In this document: one piece after another, positions 21,691 through 32,366 of the stretch
How the letters are laid out: each line of letters starts with the position of its first letter
Position numbering within the stretch: position 1 is the stretch's first letter
From: Plectosphaerella cucumerina
Lineage: Eukaryota; Ascomycota; Sordariomycetes; Glomerellales; Plectosphaerellaceae
Length of the DNA: 64,000 bases
Direction of reading: 5' to 3'
Assembly: GCA_020746995.1 (NCBI GenBank)
Contig: JAGPXD010000001.1
Coordinates: forward strand, 7,502,001-7,566,000
Notes under the pieces: generated by a model
Seen by the model: the letters and a program-made list of their open reading frames with translations, nothing else
Databases searched by the model: none
What the model was told of the DNA's origin: nothing
Made by a program: the position numbers and the translations under genes

Positions 21691-24539
21691 GTGTCTACGA
21701 AAGCTATTTGCAGCCTGGAGAGTCAAGGGCTTGAGCGCCTCCACGACACCAGGACTCCAAGTTGCTGCGCAGTCCCCCCGCGGCACGGTCTACGGTGCGT
21801 CTCACAGCCTTCGATTCGTTCGCCAATGGAAAGGGTGTGGATGGGTGCGCTTCCGACGGGGGCGCATGCCTTGGCGGGAGTGCGGACGCTGCAGCACGGT
21901 GAGCTGGCAGCCCGCGTGGGCTCGACATCGGATACGAGACGAGGTCCGGCCAGCATGGGAGCTTGCATTCATGTGGGCCGCGGCGTAGGGCGAAGCGACC
22001 CGTTGGGCACCTCGGGCGATGAACTCTTCAGTACAGCTGCATGTTTGACGTCGATGGTGGGCATCCTGAGGTCGCTACCGATCCCTGTGGTTCTGGTGGC
22101 TTCCCCGCGGCTGGCCGAGCCACTCTTCTTTTCGGCTGAAGGCATGGTGGCGTCGGGGCCCGTCGCGTACTGCGTCGGCGGCCTATCCGTGTACATTTGC
22201 GTGCGAAACTCTGCTTGTGTCTGCGCTGGAAGCCTGGACCAGGCTCGCGGCGTCCGGCGTTTCGTATCATCCTTCTCCTATCTCGGACAGTTGATGGACG
22301 GCAGCGGACCGACCAACTACGAATAGTCTCGGGGGTGCCGAGCCAATCGAGACGAATCCCCTTTGAAGGTGGCGGTGGGGGAGCATGTCCAGTCCAGAGA
22401 ACACTCCAACACCGAGAGGCCGGCTTTGGTTTTCACGGCGACCCGGGGGCTCCTTGCAGCAAATGGAAGCCAGCTGGCGTCTCCGTCCTTGACGACGCCG
22501 CGCGACGTAGGATGACAAACCAGTCAAGGTCGCCCCCCTCCCAGTCGGCCCATCTGTGTAGTTGTCATCGGCGCGGAGGGACACTGGGTCGTTGTTGTCG
22601 CTTGCCGCGAGGGCTGTGTGCAAGGGGATTTTGACAATCGTTGATCGCTCGTGGCTCGCGCGTGGTGTACGGGCTGTCATCGGCTGGTCAGCGAATGTCG
22701 ATGACCATGGTGGAAGCCTGCGTCTGGGGTGGAGGGAGGGACAGACGCGGTGATGTTGACGGGTGCTACGCTCTGCTACGTACTTGAGATCTGAAGGGCC
22801 AGCAAGGAAGATACAGCTGTCGGAGGGAGACTGTTGTGAGCGAGGATCTCTGCTGATGTGGGTCGGCTGGTTGGACCACAGATTCTTGGGGCTTGGCAAG
22901 GCTGGAAGGACGAGCAGACCAGAGCAGAGCCTCAAAATGGGCTAGCGCCGCTCAGTCCTCGTGGTCGTCGGTCGCGCCGCACGCCGCCTCCTGTCCATTC
23001 TGAAGACGAGCAAGCCCCAATCGACCATCACCACCGCCGAACCTGCTATGGACAAGTCACAAGGGTCCAGTGAACTACGGCACTATGGGGACGTCACAAC
23101 GGCGAAGGGCTTGCTTCTTGATCACGTCCCCCGCGCCAACTGCTGTCAGCCGTCTTTGGACGCTTGACGCGTACGTGGCCCTTGCGGCGGTCCGCTGCGG
23201 CGACTTCATAGTCCGGTAGGAGGGGAGTTCTCGGTCCGTGTTCGTCGCGTGGATGCTAAAACTGGAGACAACCAGCAAAGGCGCTCGACCCGTACATATG
23301 AACACACTGGTGGCAGAATACTGAGGAATAGGGCGCCCGACAAAAGGACTATGGAAGGGCTATGGTTGCTTGATCTGGGACGAGACAAAACTGGGAAAGC
23401 CGGTACTATCTACGCCATAGTTGTTGTCTGCCGGCTTATGGCACGGGCAATGTGGTGGCTCGACGCTGAACACACGACGCCTACGCCGATGTCCACACGA
23501 TAGCCCACTGCTCGTGGAGTGCTGCTGCGACCTGGCATCTCTCCCCCGTCAGTCGCTCCTCTTTCCGCCGTCGACACGGTCGACCACTCAGTGCAGTCGG
23601 CTGCGTCGCTTTACCAGATTATCACGGTGCTACGCCCGGCGACTCCGCGAAGCGGGAGAGGTGGTCGTATATAAAGCACAGCAGCTTTGTGGTCATCGCC
23701 TCGCTGATACAGCGCCGGGACACATCAGCATCGTGCCGAGGCTGGCGGACGACGCATGTGCGCGCACATAGTGGACGCATGTCTCGACCCTGTTACCGGC
23801 AGCCTCCTGAGCCGCAGCGGACATGAGAGAAGAGCAAGTTCAATGCCACCCCGTGTGCGGTGCAGGCCTAGCTCGTCATCGTCAGCAAGTCGCACAGACC
23901 CGGAGTGCCACAAGGAGCACGTATCATGCGGCCGCAACAGCAGTACTTTGCTTTTCCGGTGATCATGTAGGTACAGCAAAATACGCAGCGAACCACCGGA
24001 GCAACGCGCAGCGGCCAGAGACACCGCGAGGGGGAAAGGGGACGGACTGCTGCGGCCCCTCAGCCGCTCGAGCGTTTTTGTCCGGAGCCTGGGCGATAGA
24101 AAAACCCCTAGCGGGATATGGGTAGGATCGAGATTCCGCGCTCATGCATTTGGCTTCCCGCGCCAGACGCCTGCGGCGGCGGGCTATCGGCCGAGCGCTT
24201 GCTTGTGCACGGTTCGGGACCTGACCATGTCGGGCGGCGGGGGACGTCGAGGGAAGGACAGAGGTTCCTTTGGGGAGCAGGAGTATCATGGATATGCCCT
24301 TATTACTTGACGCTGCGAGTTCGGGGGAAGAGGAACAACGTCAGAGGTGCTGCGACGTGAGTGGCGACAGTGCTCAGGGGCATGACTAGCCGCAAGCTAT
24401 GCAGCCTCGCCGTCTCTACGCAAGGGGACCGACGATGATACTGCAGAGGACATTCCCAGTCTCACGGTGTGTTCGCCCACTGGGGAAATCTAGGTGCCGA
24501 CAGATGCCGTTTCCCTCGGCAGCGTCCGAAACAGCGCAG
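21691..24539. other. Gene-free stretch
   Basis: No gene is supported on either strand; the longest frames (for example 22935-22267 minus) lack motifs and codon bias. A TATATAAAG box at 23669 stands alone without a clear downstream gene and could be from a retroelement fragment. Confidence 0.45.
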
Positions 24540-27500
24540 GTACAAGACAGCTCACGGTAATCTCAGAAAAGGGTTTGCGGGGGAGGGCCAGAGTGCCTAG
24601 ACTACTCGGTGCTACTATTGCAGGTAACGACGGGTTGGCGCGCTGGGTCGAGGAAGGCTAGAACCTGGCGGCGATAGCGTGCACCAGACCCTGGACAACG
24701 TTGAGAGACTGGAACACGGACGAGGGGCGCATCTGGGTTTCCAGAATAAGGGAGACAATGAGCGGCGATCACTTACAATGCGCGTCAAAGTACTGGCCCT
24801 TGGAGTACCAGTGAATACGATTGAGGCCAACGACCTCACCGCCCCTGAGACACCAATGCCAGCACGTCAGCTAGTACGGGGATGCTCACCACAGCGGCGT
24901 CAGTAACTCGTCCTGTGTCCGGGCCTCGCCCAGGCCCGTCTCGAGCCAGAGCCGACCGGCAAACCTCGGGTCGTTTACCTGGAAGCAGTCGTCAACGCAA
25001 ACGGTATCGCCGCGCTTAGTCTTGCCGGGTGTTGTCACAAGGGGCAGGCCGCTCAAATAGGCGACGTTTGAGTTGCACAGCGACCTTGGCCAGAAGTTTG
25101 GAATCAGGACAACTTTGCCAGGACACGCCTCGGGGGGCTGTGGGGCGAGATCGATGACAGGCCAGGGGGGGTTGAGCTGGTGCCAGGATGGCGGGGCGCC
25201 TGGACGGCCGAGGAGGGAGGTGGTCTTGTTCGCCTGTCTTGTTGGACGGCTGACTGCCCTTGCTGGCCGCTTTGGCTTTCTTCGGCTTGGGCATGATGAT
25301 GGTGGGTAAGGGTGTGTGCTTTTAATTGAGTTCAGATGAACGAGGCTTGCTGCAGTCAAGGTGCTCGGCCGCTCTCGAGGCCGTGTGGCTTCTGCAGGGT
25401 GCCGAAAGCAACAACAGCCCTCAAGAGATAGTGCAAGTGCCCCTTGGACGCTGGTTCCTGTCCGGGGAAGCGATCCGGTGCGGGCCAAGAGCCGGGGGTG
25501 GTGTGGTCGTCGGGGAGGCTGTGAGTGGCGGCTGACCGGTCACTGGGAGAGACGCTCCTCGAAGGCAGGTGAGACAAGGCAGGGATGTGGCAGGCATCAT
25601 GGCACAGGGAAGCTATTGATCCTGCAGCATGACGCTGTCGAACGCTAGGGGGTCGAGGCCTGTGTTGTTGCTGTTGACAAGGTGGCCGGGGGCGTCGCGT
25701 GTCTCGGGGGAGGACGGCGTGCCGCTCGTGTTGTTGCATATGATGCCGGAATGGTTCTGTATGATGATCAGCAGGGGCTTAGTTTAGCACCACCCATGTT
25801 AGGCTTAGGTCCCGAAGGGGATATTATTGCGAGATGATCCCCGTCCCGTCCGTTGTCGTCCCTACGAGCCCTTGGCGCAGCATCACGCCCAGGCAACCTT
25901 ACCCTGCCCGCCCGCCCGTCAGTCGTCGTCCGTGTGCGCTGGACATGCTCAAGCGCAGCGATGGTGGGCGGCAGTTAGTCTTGGTGCAACGGGAACAGCC
26001 GCTGCCTCCCATTTCTCGAAGGTCCGCCCTTTGGAGGTGACAGGCGCACGTGTCGTCTCAAAGGGTGTTCGGATGTCCCCCGAGCACAGGAAGCCCAGGG
26101 ACGGTTACACGGGGGGGACACGACCTCCGTCAAACCTTCGGAGGTCGCGGGGTCGACCAAGAATGTGCAAAGTGATTGATGTGTGGCCTGTGAGCCCGCA
26201 AATCAACTCCTTTGCAAGCATTGTGAGTTCGGCATCTACAGGCTGAAGAAGAGTGGGAATTCGAAATCTGAGATGTGATATCGTCCGTCCCTGCGGTGGT
26301 GGTGGTAGAGGGTGGACCAAAGAGAGGGGCCGGGACGAGTCGCCGTCCTCCAACAGGTTTGGGCTGTGTGGCTGCCCTGTTTGCCTTGGCCTTGCTCGCC
26401 CAGTCCTAGGCCGGCCAACCGATACGAAGTCCAGATATATGCATGGGCTTGATTGGTAGATGCTGATTGATCGGCTGGGATCGTAGCTCATCTTCCTCGG
26501 TCGTGGGCTCGCCTGTGTTGTGCGCCGGGAGCGTTCCGGTGTTTTCGCCCAGATGTTGTGGCTCGAGGTGCATCTGTCTTCACCGGGGGCGGGGGCGGGC
26601 ACATTGGAGTGGTGCTGCGCCGCGCGCTAGTCGAACATGGACATGTCCCGGCGGCGATTGAGACGACATGGCCGACGACGCTGGACTCGACCTCGACGGC
26701 ACCTGGCGACCCTTTTGTTTCCTCATGTCTTACCTCGCAGCCGCTCAAGAGGGAAGGCCGGCGCCGTGGGCCAGGCCCCGTCTGATCCGGCGCGCGCTGC
26801 TCTGCATGTGCGCGCCTGGCGGAGGGTTCTCCAAATAGCACCCGCCTTGAATTGCCCGCCTGTTTCCTGACTGGCACAGCTGCCCGCTACAACCTAAATC
26901 GTAGGGTAATTGCTGGGCTGCCTGTGGCGGCCAGAATATGACCCTGTCTCTCCACTCGCTCCCCTGACGGTTCAACGCTTGCTTCTGCTCTCCCTCGGGG
27001 CCGCAAAATCGATGCCGGCCATCGGCGTTCTCTGGGTCGCGGCAGCACGGTGTTGCGACGGTCGACCTCGTTTCTTCCAAGGGTACAGCCCGCTGCCTCC
27101 GCAGATGGCCGAGGAACCGCGCTGTGTGACACATGAGGGGCGATGGCAGCCGTCCTCATCGTGTCCCGTTGTGGACGGCCGGAGCCAGCAACGGGCGTGC
27201 CCCTCGTCTGCGGCAATGTCAAGCAGGCGCGGACAGGCACTTGTGCCGCAAGGCAGCGGGGGTCACCATCACGGCAAGTCAGTCAACTGCCTAATGCGAC
27301 CACCTACCCAAGACAAGTGGGTGATCATCCACTAGGGGCCGCGATGTGTGGGTGAAGAGATGCGTACAGGATTTGCCTGTATGGAACGACCCCTGGTCAG
27401 CCCAGCCACACTCGGACCCTCGGACCCTCTACTGCTGCTGCCGGCGTGGGCAATGTGACAACTCTAGGCGACAGAAAGCACATGCAGGTTGTGCGACGTC

Positions 27501-29206
27501 GGTGAGGTTCATCCATGGTGCGCTCATGGCCGTCCTGCACGATACGGCTGGTCCAGGCCGCCTGAGGCGTGGCTTCTGGACATTCCGCAACTGCGGCCTT
27601 GGCGCTCAGCTGACGCCAGATGAATCACTTATACCCCCAAAGGTGCCCCGGGTCCCAAGGTCCCCTGATTCTCATCATGCCATCATCAACATCCCTTCAT
27701 CGTTCGCCAGCATTTCTAAGTCCGCCTCTCTCACACGGTACATGTGGGGTGACGGTATATCCTCTCTCTCGATACCAGTGCCTTCGATCCGTTTCCACCA
27801 TGCATCACCTCCGCGGGATCATGGCCCATGGCGGCCACTCTCTCGATGGCGTCGAGTACCGCCAGGGAGACCCGATAAGCATCCTCGAGGACGAGCTCAC
27901 CGGCGGCAGCCACGATGTCATACGCGTCCTGAGCCTCAGCAGCCGGCAGCCAATGGCTGTGCTCTCCTCTTCGGTGTGCTGGTTGCCCACGGACGGCAGC
28001 ACGCCTCTTTCCTGGGCCGCCATGAGTCCGGTGGGACATGTCCCGGAGCTGGATGTCTCCCCCGACAACAACCTCGCCTCGGGCCTCAGCAGCCCCTCCG
28101 TCGCAAGCCCGCTCACGCCAACGGCGAGCATCAGCCCGGTTGACAGCCTGAGGCGCGACTCAGCCATCTGCTTCGGCCACAACGACGAGATCAACGATGC
28201 CACCGGAGTGCGTCTTGGTGTCCTGTTGACGTCCTGTCGAGGGCTGGTGCTGATAATTTCTCAGAGCAACATCGAGACTCTTCAGCCTGCGAATTTGTCT
28301 CGCTTCGTCCCCGCGCATATCTACGAACCCGTGGACCATGGCGCCACGGCCGACAAACTGGATCTGGACGGTCCTCCCCACGGCGGCTTCAACTCCTTGT
28401 TTAACAACGACTACGCTCCTTGGAAGTCGTACCCGCAGGAAGCAAAAACGTCGGACTTGATCAACCCAGATTCCTCGGACTTACAGGTCAACTACATGCG
28501 CATGCAGTCGTCCTACGATTACTCTCCCGAGGCCCACCTCGAGAGGAGGGCTGCGCCAATCGAGGCCGCTCAAACGTGGACACAGCCGACAGCCATGTCC
28601 GGTTATGACTTTCAGGGACAGATTGCGCACCCGTACCCCGACACAGTTCCGGCAACCCAGTCACCCCAACCAGACATTCCCCGGTTCCACAACTCAGTCA
28701 CCTTCCCGCCCGATCCGACGCAACATGACCAGATGATGAGCTCCCTTCAGTCCTACGACATGTCGCGGGCACAGGGTGGCCAATCCCTGGCGCCGTCACC
28801 CCATGGCGGAGTACTCCAGAACCACCAGCCAACGTTCTACCGGGCCCCTGAGCAGCATACCATGGATCTCATAGATGTCAACTACGACGCCGCCCGCACC
28901 CTGCCAATGTCCACCCCGAAGCCGTCCAAGCTGCACAGCAGCCGCAACAGTCGGAGGTCGAAGCCGGAGCCAAAACCGACGCCAGAGGAGCAGGCTCTCC
29001 GACCCTATGTCGTCCTGGACTTCTTTCGGCGCGAAGTCAAGCCTGACGTTGATGCTCTCGAGGCACGTCAGCGGGAACAAGGGGACTACCCCACAGACGA
29101 GGCTCGAGCACGACTCGTCTCGGAAGCCCTGGAGCTCGTCAGGCCCGCAGTCAAGAACGTCACCCGAGCGCTCGAGGCCCTCCCGCCACAAAACTCGCAG
29201 CCGTGG
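24540..29206 (+). repeat. Segmental duplication, copy 1 (partner 37989-42214)
   Basis: The segment aligns in the same orientation with 37989-42214 along its whole length, with many substitutions and several indels, including a block of several hundred bases near 26.3-26.8 kb present only here. Homology begins at gtacaagacagc and stops abruptly after the codons for NSQPW in the gene at 27800. Divergence is clearly greater than that of the 1253-bp exact duplicate, so this is an older event. Confidence 0.88.
24541..27799. other. Non-coding part of duplication copy 1 and promoter of the gene at 27800
   Basis: No gene is visible. The last few hundred bases resemble 40350-40809 most strongly. The immediately upstream element gacggtatatcctctctctcgat-like (27753-27775), a TATA-like box followed by a CT-rich tract about 30 bp before the ATG, is conserved in both copies and is the likely core promoter. 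Confidence 0.45.
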
Positions 29207-29338
29207 AGGCCTCTGGCGGCAGACATTGTGGCGGTGGAGGGGGGGATTCGGGGGAGGTTCGAGCAGGTCGAGGGACGTTCGAGCAGGTCGGGTGAGGTTT
29301 CGGAGAAGCAATTGACGGTTGTGAGAAGAGTAATGTGA
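27800..29338 (+). CDS. Hypothetical protein, paralogue of 40810, C-terminally altered
   Basis: ATG at 27800 (MHHLRGIMAHGGHSLDG). Exon 1 runs to 28207 and a 78-nt intron (28208-28285, GTGCGT donor, CTTCAG acceptor) leads to exon 2 ending at TGA 29336-29338, giving 486 residues. The intron length is a multiple of three and has no stop, so unspliced reading is also open; the paralogue proves the splice, since its 76-nt intron would shift the frame. The protein is rich in Pro, Ser, Gln and His, with a charged, more helical part near residues 380-455 (PTPEEQALRPYVVLDFFRRE, VKNVTRALEALPP). After NSQPW the frame differs completely from the paralogue and ends within 43 codons, so the C-terminus is truncated or replaced. 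I do not recognise the family; composition suggests a nuclear regulatory or scaffold protein. Confidence 0.6.
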   Translation: MHHLRGIMAHGGHSLDGVEYRQGDPISILEDELTGGSHDVIRVLSLSSRQPMAVLSSSVCWLPTDGSTPLSWAAMSPVGHVPELDVSPDNNLASGLSSPSVASPLTPTASISPVDSLRRDSAICFGHNDEINDATGVRLGVLLTSCRGLVLIISQSNIETLQPANLSRFVPAHIYEPVDHGATADKLDLDGPPHGGFNSLFNNDYAPWKSYPQEAKTSDLINPDSSDLQVNYMRMQSSYDYSPEAHLERRAAPIEAAQTWTQPTAMSGYDFQGQIAHPYPDTVPATQSPQPDIPRFHNSVTFPPDPTQHDQMMSSLQSYDMSRAQGGQSLAPSPHGGVLQNHQPTFYRAPEQHTMDLIDVNYDAARTLPMSTPKPSKLHSSRNSRRSKPEPKPTPEEQALRPYVVLDFFRREVKPDVDALEARQREQGDYPTDEARARLVSEALELVRPAVKNVTRALEALPPQNSQPWRPLAADIVAVEGGIRGRFEQVEGRSSRSGEVSEKQLTVVRRVM

Positions 29339-30059
29339 AGTCGAATTGTTGTTCGTGCAAGTAAAGGCTTCGGGAGAGAGCTGAAGCACCACCGTCAGTT
29401 CCGGGGAGTCGGGGGGTAAATGCTTACCCAGGGCTGGGCCGCCTTCCGCACGGGAGCATTGCCCTGCGGCTTCGGCATGGGCACTGTTTGCCCCGAGCGC
29501 AAGAGCCGACGCGGGTGGAGGTTTGGGGATGGAGCGGGGAACTTTCCCCGGTTCGGCTGATGGACGCGGGTAAGGTGGTGTCGGTTCGCGGCGTCACGTG
29601 AGTTCGAGGAGGTACCGGGCCGCACCCGCCGACCCGTGCAAGGGTCAGGTGACCCGACACCAGGTCCCAGTGCCGTAGGTTGGTTTGGAGCCAGAACCCG
29701 GACCACCAGACATCTCGCACGCCCGCCGAGCCCAGGCGACATAGCTGACAACAATGACTGTCACTTCCCCCACGCCTTCTTTGCTGCCACGAGCTGGCTG
29801 CAGGCGGCCAGGACGCTCACTGCCACCATGGATCATCGCGACTTGGGAGGCAGCCTGGCAAGCTGTTTGATGGCCGCAGCAAGGCAGACTGCCCGCTGGC
29901 AACCACCGCGGCTCTGCATTGGCCCAGAAGCAGGGGTTCCCCATTTGCACGCAGACATGCCCAACCCCAAATACCGCAAGGCACCAGTGTGCTCCCCAAG
30001 TGGAGCTGCCGCCTACATGTCACGAAGATCACAGTTGCACCCACATCCCCGCCCCCATC
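29339..30059. other. Upstream region of the HET gene; no gene seen
   Basis: No separate gene is supported. The HET frame is open from 29919, but residues before the ATG at 30060 have no family likeness. A CACGTG palindrome lies at about 29595. Confidence 0.45.
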
Positions 30060-32210
30060 ATGAGTCCTTCCGAGGCGACAGTTCCCTCCGAAAGCCGCTG
30101 TCAATGCCTCAACGCCTGGAAGCACATCACGGAAGGCCCCATCCAACACGACTCACGGATCGCTACAGGATTGACATGGGCCCAAATCCAGGACCTCCGC
30201 TGTGTGCGGCGAGCCTGTCTGTTTTGCCAAAGTCTTCCCGATGATTACACCCTCGAAGATTCGTCAGACGACGGAAGTGAAGATGATAAACCCCCCGCCG
30301 GCGGAGAGGAGCTCATTTCCAACGATGAGCTGGTGTTACGCTTCACGGCTGGAGAGATATGCCCGGGAGGCTACGCCTGCCTCACTTTATCAACACACAT
30401 GTCCGGCCGCAGCTCTAGGGAGGCCTGGATTAATTCCCTCGAGGTTGTTGGTCGCTTCCGACGACCAGGCCTGAACGACACCCCCCGATGTGTGGAGCGC
30501 AGGATGGTGCCTACGCAATTCGATCCCGCGGTTCTCCGAAACTGGCTTACGGAATGCGAGCACAGTCACCGACATGCGGAGCCGCGACATGACACGACGT
30601 TTTCTTCGCTCGCGAAGCTGATAAGCCTGGGCCGCCTCCGACTCATCGACGTCTCCACGCATACCCTCATCACAGCTACCGGTCCCGAGAGGTACCTGGC
30701 TCTGTCATACGTTTGGGGCGAATCCCACGTCTCCCGCGACATCTGCCTTCCATCGAGCGTTTACGAGGATTGCCGTGGGCCAGGCTCGGCTGGTCATGTC
30801 TTTCGGGACTGGGAGAGCTTCCCTAGAACGATTCGCGACGCCGCAGACGCTGTGAAGAGCATCGGCGAAAGGTATCTGTGGGTCGACGCGCTCTGCATCA
30901 ACCAGAACGACCCGGAAGATCGACACCAGCTCGTGGCTGAAATGGGAGCAATCTACGGGGCGGCAGTGGTCACCATTGTGTCCACCGGAAATCACGCCAA
31001 TACTGGGCTACCTGGAATACGTCCACGCTCCCGGTGCGGAGAGGCTTGCGAAGAAGTGTCACTGGGAAACACGACGATCCAGCTGGTGTGGGGTCTCCCG
31101 ATCCTGCGACAACAGCTCGAGATGAGCAAGTGGTCAACACGCGGATGGACGTTCCAAGAACTCCTCATGTCTCGGAGGGTTGTGGTGTTCGCGCCAGCCC
31201 AGGCATACTTCACTTGCGCGCAGGGCGAACAGGCCGAGGCGTACGCCGTTGGGGGGCTCTTTTCCGACGATCATTGGGGGCGCACTGTGCATCGCCAACG
31301 GATGCCAGAATCTGTCTCTGATGGGCTCCCTCACATGGTGGTTGAAGACTACTGCCACCGGAAACTCACCCATGAACAAGATCGGTTCAACGCTTTCATG
31401 GGAGTCGCTGCCCTCTTGAACCGTGGTCCCGTCTCTACCGAGACGGTCACTGCCTTGAGAGGCTTGCCTTTACACTCCTTTTGGGCATCGCTGCTCTGGT
31501 TTTCTCGTAATTCCGAGCGACCTACGAGGATCATGAGCAACCTTGACAAAAGCCTCGCGTTACCGAGCTGGTCTTGGGTTGGATGGACTGGGCCGATCAC
31601 CATACCCGGCGGATACCCGCTACCAGGGCACCGCTCAACTGTCCTGGTCGAAGCAACCCTGCTCGACACCGCAAACATCGTACTGAAGCCTACCAGAGAC
31701 GCGAATCGGTCGTCACTCTGGCAGCCGTGGCCGTTCGAGGCGGAGCCGCATCCTGCAAAGAATCCAAACACCGTCACGCTGCACATGTGGGCGCCATGCC
31801 TGGACTGCCATTTAATCCCGTTGGAAGGGTCGGAACCCTTCGAGAGGGTCTACTACATGATATTTGCAGCCTCCGCTGCCATGACGGCCGAAGTACTGGA
31901 CGAGTTGGCCCGGCATTGCTACAATCCTGGGGCCGTACCCGACTTTATCGGCGCCATCTGGCGACGGAGGCAAAGCCCGCAAGCCCTGCCTCATCGCAAG
32001 ATCCACCAAATGGTCGTGTTCCCCTGGGAAAACGGGACGGAGACGAGCCTCATCCTGCTAGAAGAGAACCCGGACGACCCAGGCACGGTGTGCCGGCGAC
32101 CAGAGATGGGTTTTCCATGGCAGTTGGTCAACGACATCGGCTCGTCCCGTCTTGTCCCCAATACCCGATACCTTCAGAGACTGCAGCACAGGTACATACG
32201 GATGCAATGA
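30060..32210 (+). CDS. HET-domain (heterokaryon incompatibility) protein
   Basis: A single uninterrupted frame of 716 residues from ATG 30060. I preferred this start to the in-frame 29919 because the first 47 codons look like untranslated leader and the ATG follows a CCCATC context. The HET domain lies at about residues 210-370, with the block motifs YLALSYVWGE (about 210), YLWVDALCINQ (about 270), MGAIYGAAVVTIV and RGWTFQELLMSRR (about 362). The N-terminal 200 residues contain a Cys-containing start and an acidic SSDDGSEDD stretch. HET domains are TIR-like and induce cell death when incompatible alleles meet in a fused cell; the C-terminal 340 residues presumably carry partner recognition. 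This is one of the few intact genes here, so it is probably functional. It lacks NACHT or repeats and belongs to the large stand-alone HET class. Confidence 0.92.
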   Translation: MSPSEATVPSESRCQCLNAWKHITEGPIQHDSRIATGLTWAQIQDLRCVRRACLFCQSLPDDYTLEDSSDDGSEDDKPPAGGEELISNDELVLRFTAGEICPGGYACLTLSTHMSGRSSREAWINSLEVVGRFRRPGLNDTPRCVERRMVPTQFDPAVLRNWLTECEHSHRHAEPRHDTTFSSLAKLISLGRLRLIDVSTHTLITATGPERYLALSYVWGESHVSRDICLPSSVYEDCRGPGSAGHVFRDWESFPRTIRDAADAVKSIGERYLWVDALCINQNDPEDRHQLVAEMGAIYGAAVVTIVSTGNHANTGLPGIRPRSRCGEACEEVSLGNTTIQLVWGLPILRQQLEMSKWSTRGWTFQELLMSRRVVVFAPAQAYFTCAQGEQAEAYAVGGLFSDDHWGRTVHRQRMPESVSDGLPHMVVEDYCHRKLTHEQDRFNAFMGVAALLNRGPVSTETVTALRGLPLHSFWASLLWFSRNSERPTRIMSNLDKSLALPSWSWVGWTGPITIPGGYPLPGHRSTVLVEATLLDTANIVLKPTRDANRSSLWQPWPFEAEPHPAKNPNTVTLHMWAPCLDCHLIPLEGSEPFERVYYMIFAASAAMTAEVLDELARHCYNPGAVPDFIGAIWRRRQSPQALPHRKIHQMVVFPWENGTETSLILLEENPDDPGTVCRRPEMGFPWQLVNDIGSSRLVPNTRYLQRLQHRYIRMQ

Positions 32211-32366
32211 AGGGATTGTGTGTTGTTCGCTAGTAAAACAGTATATTTGCCGCGTTCAATCTATGCCACCCATGGCGCCAGCATGAGCAGCCGGCATCAC
32301 CCATCGTGTCTGACAGTGCAGCCCGTCCACGACGGCAAAGGCCAAACTCCAGGCCAGGTACCCTCT

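Noticed and set aside
22267..22935. 222-codon minus-strand ORF
   Set aside because: No domain, basic GC-driven composition and no promoter or splice context; likely a chance frame.
25000..27300. Multiple 60-200-codon ORFs in duplication copy 1
   Set aside because: None is conserved in frame in copy 2 at 38-40 kb, as a real gene would be.
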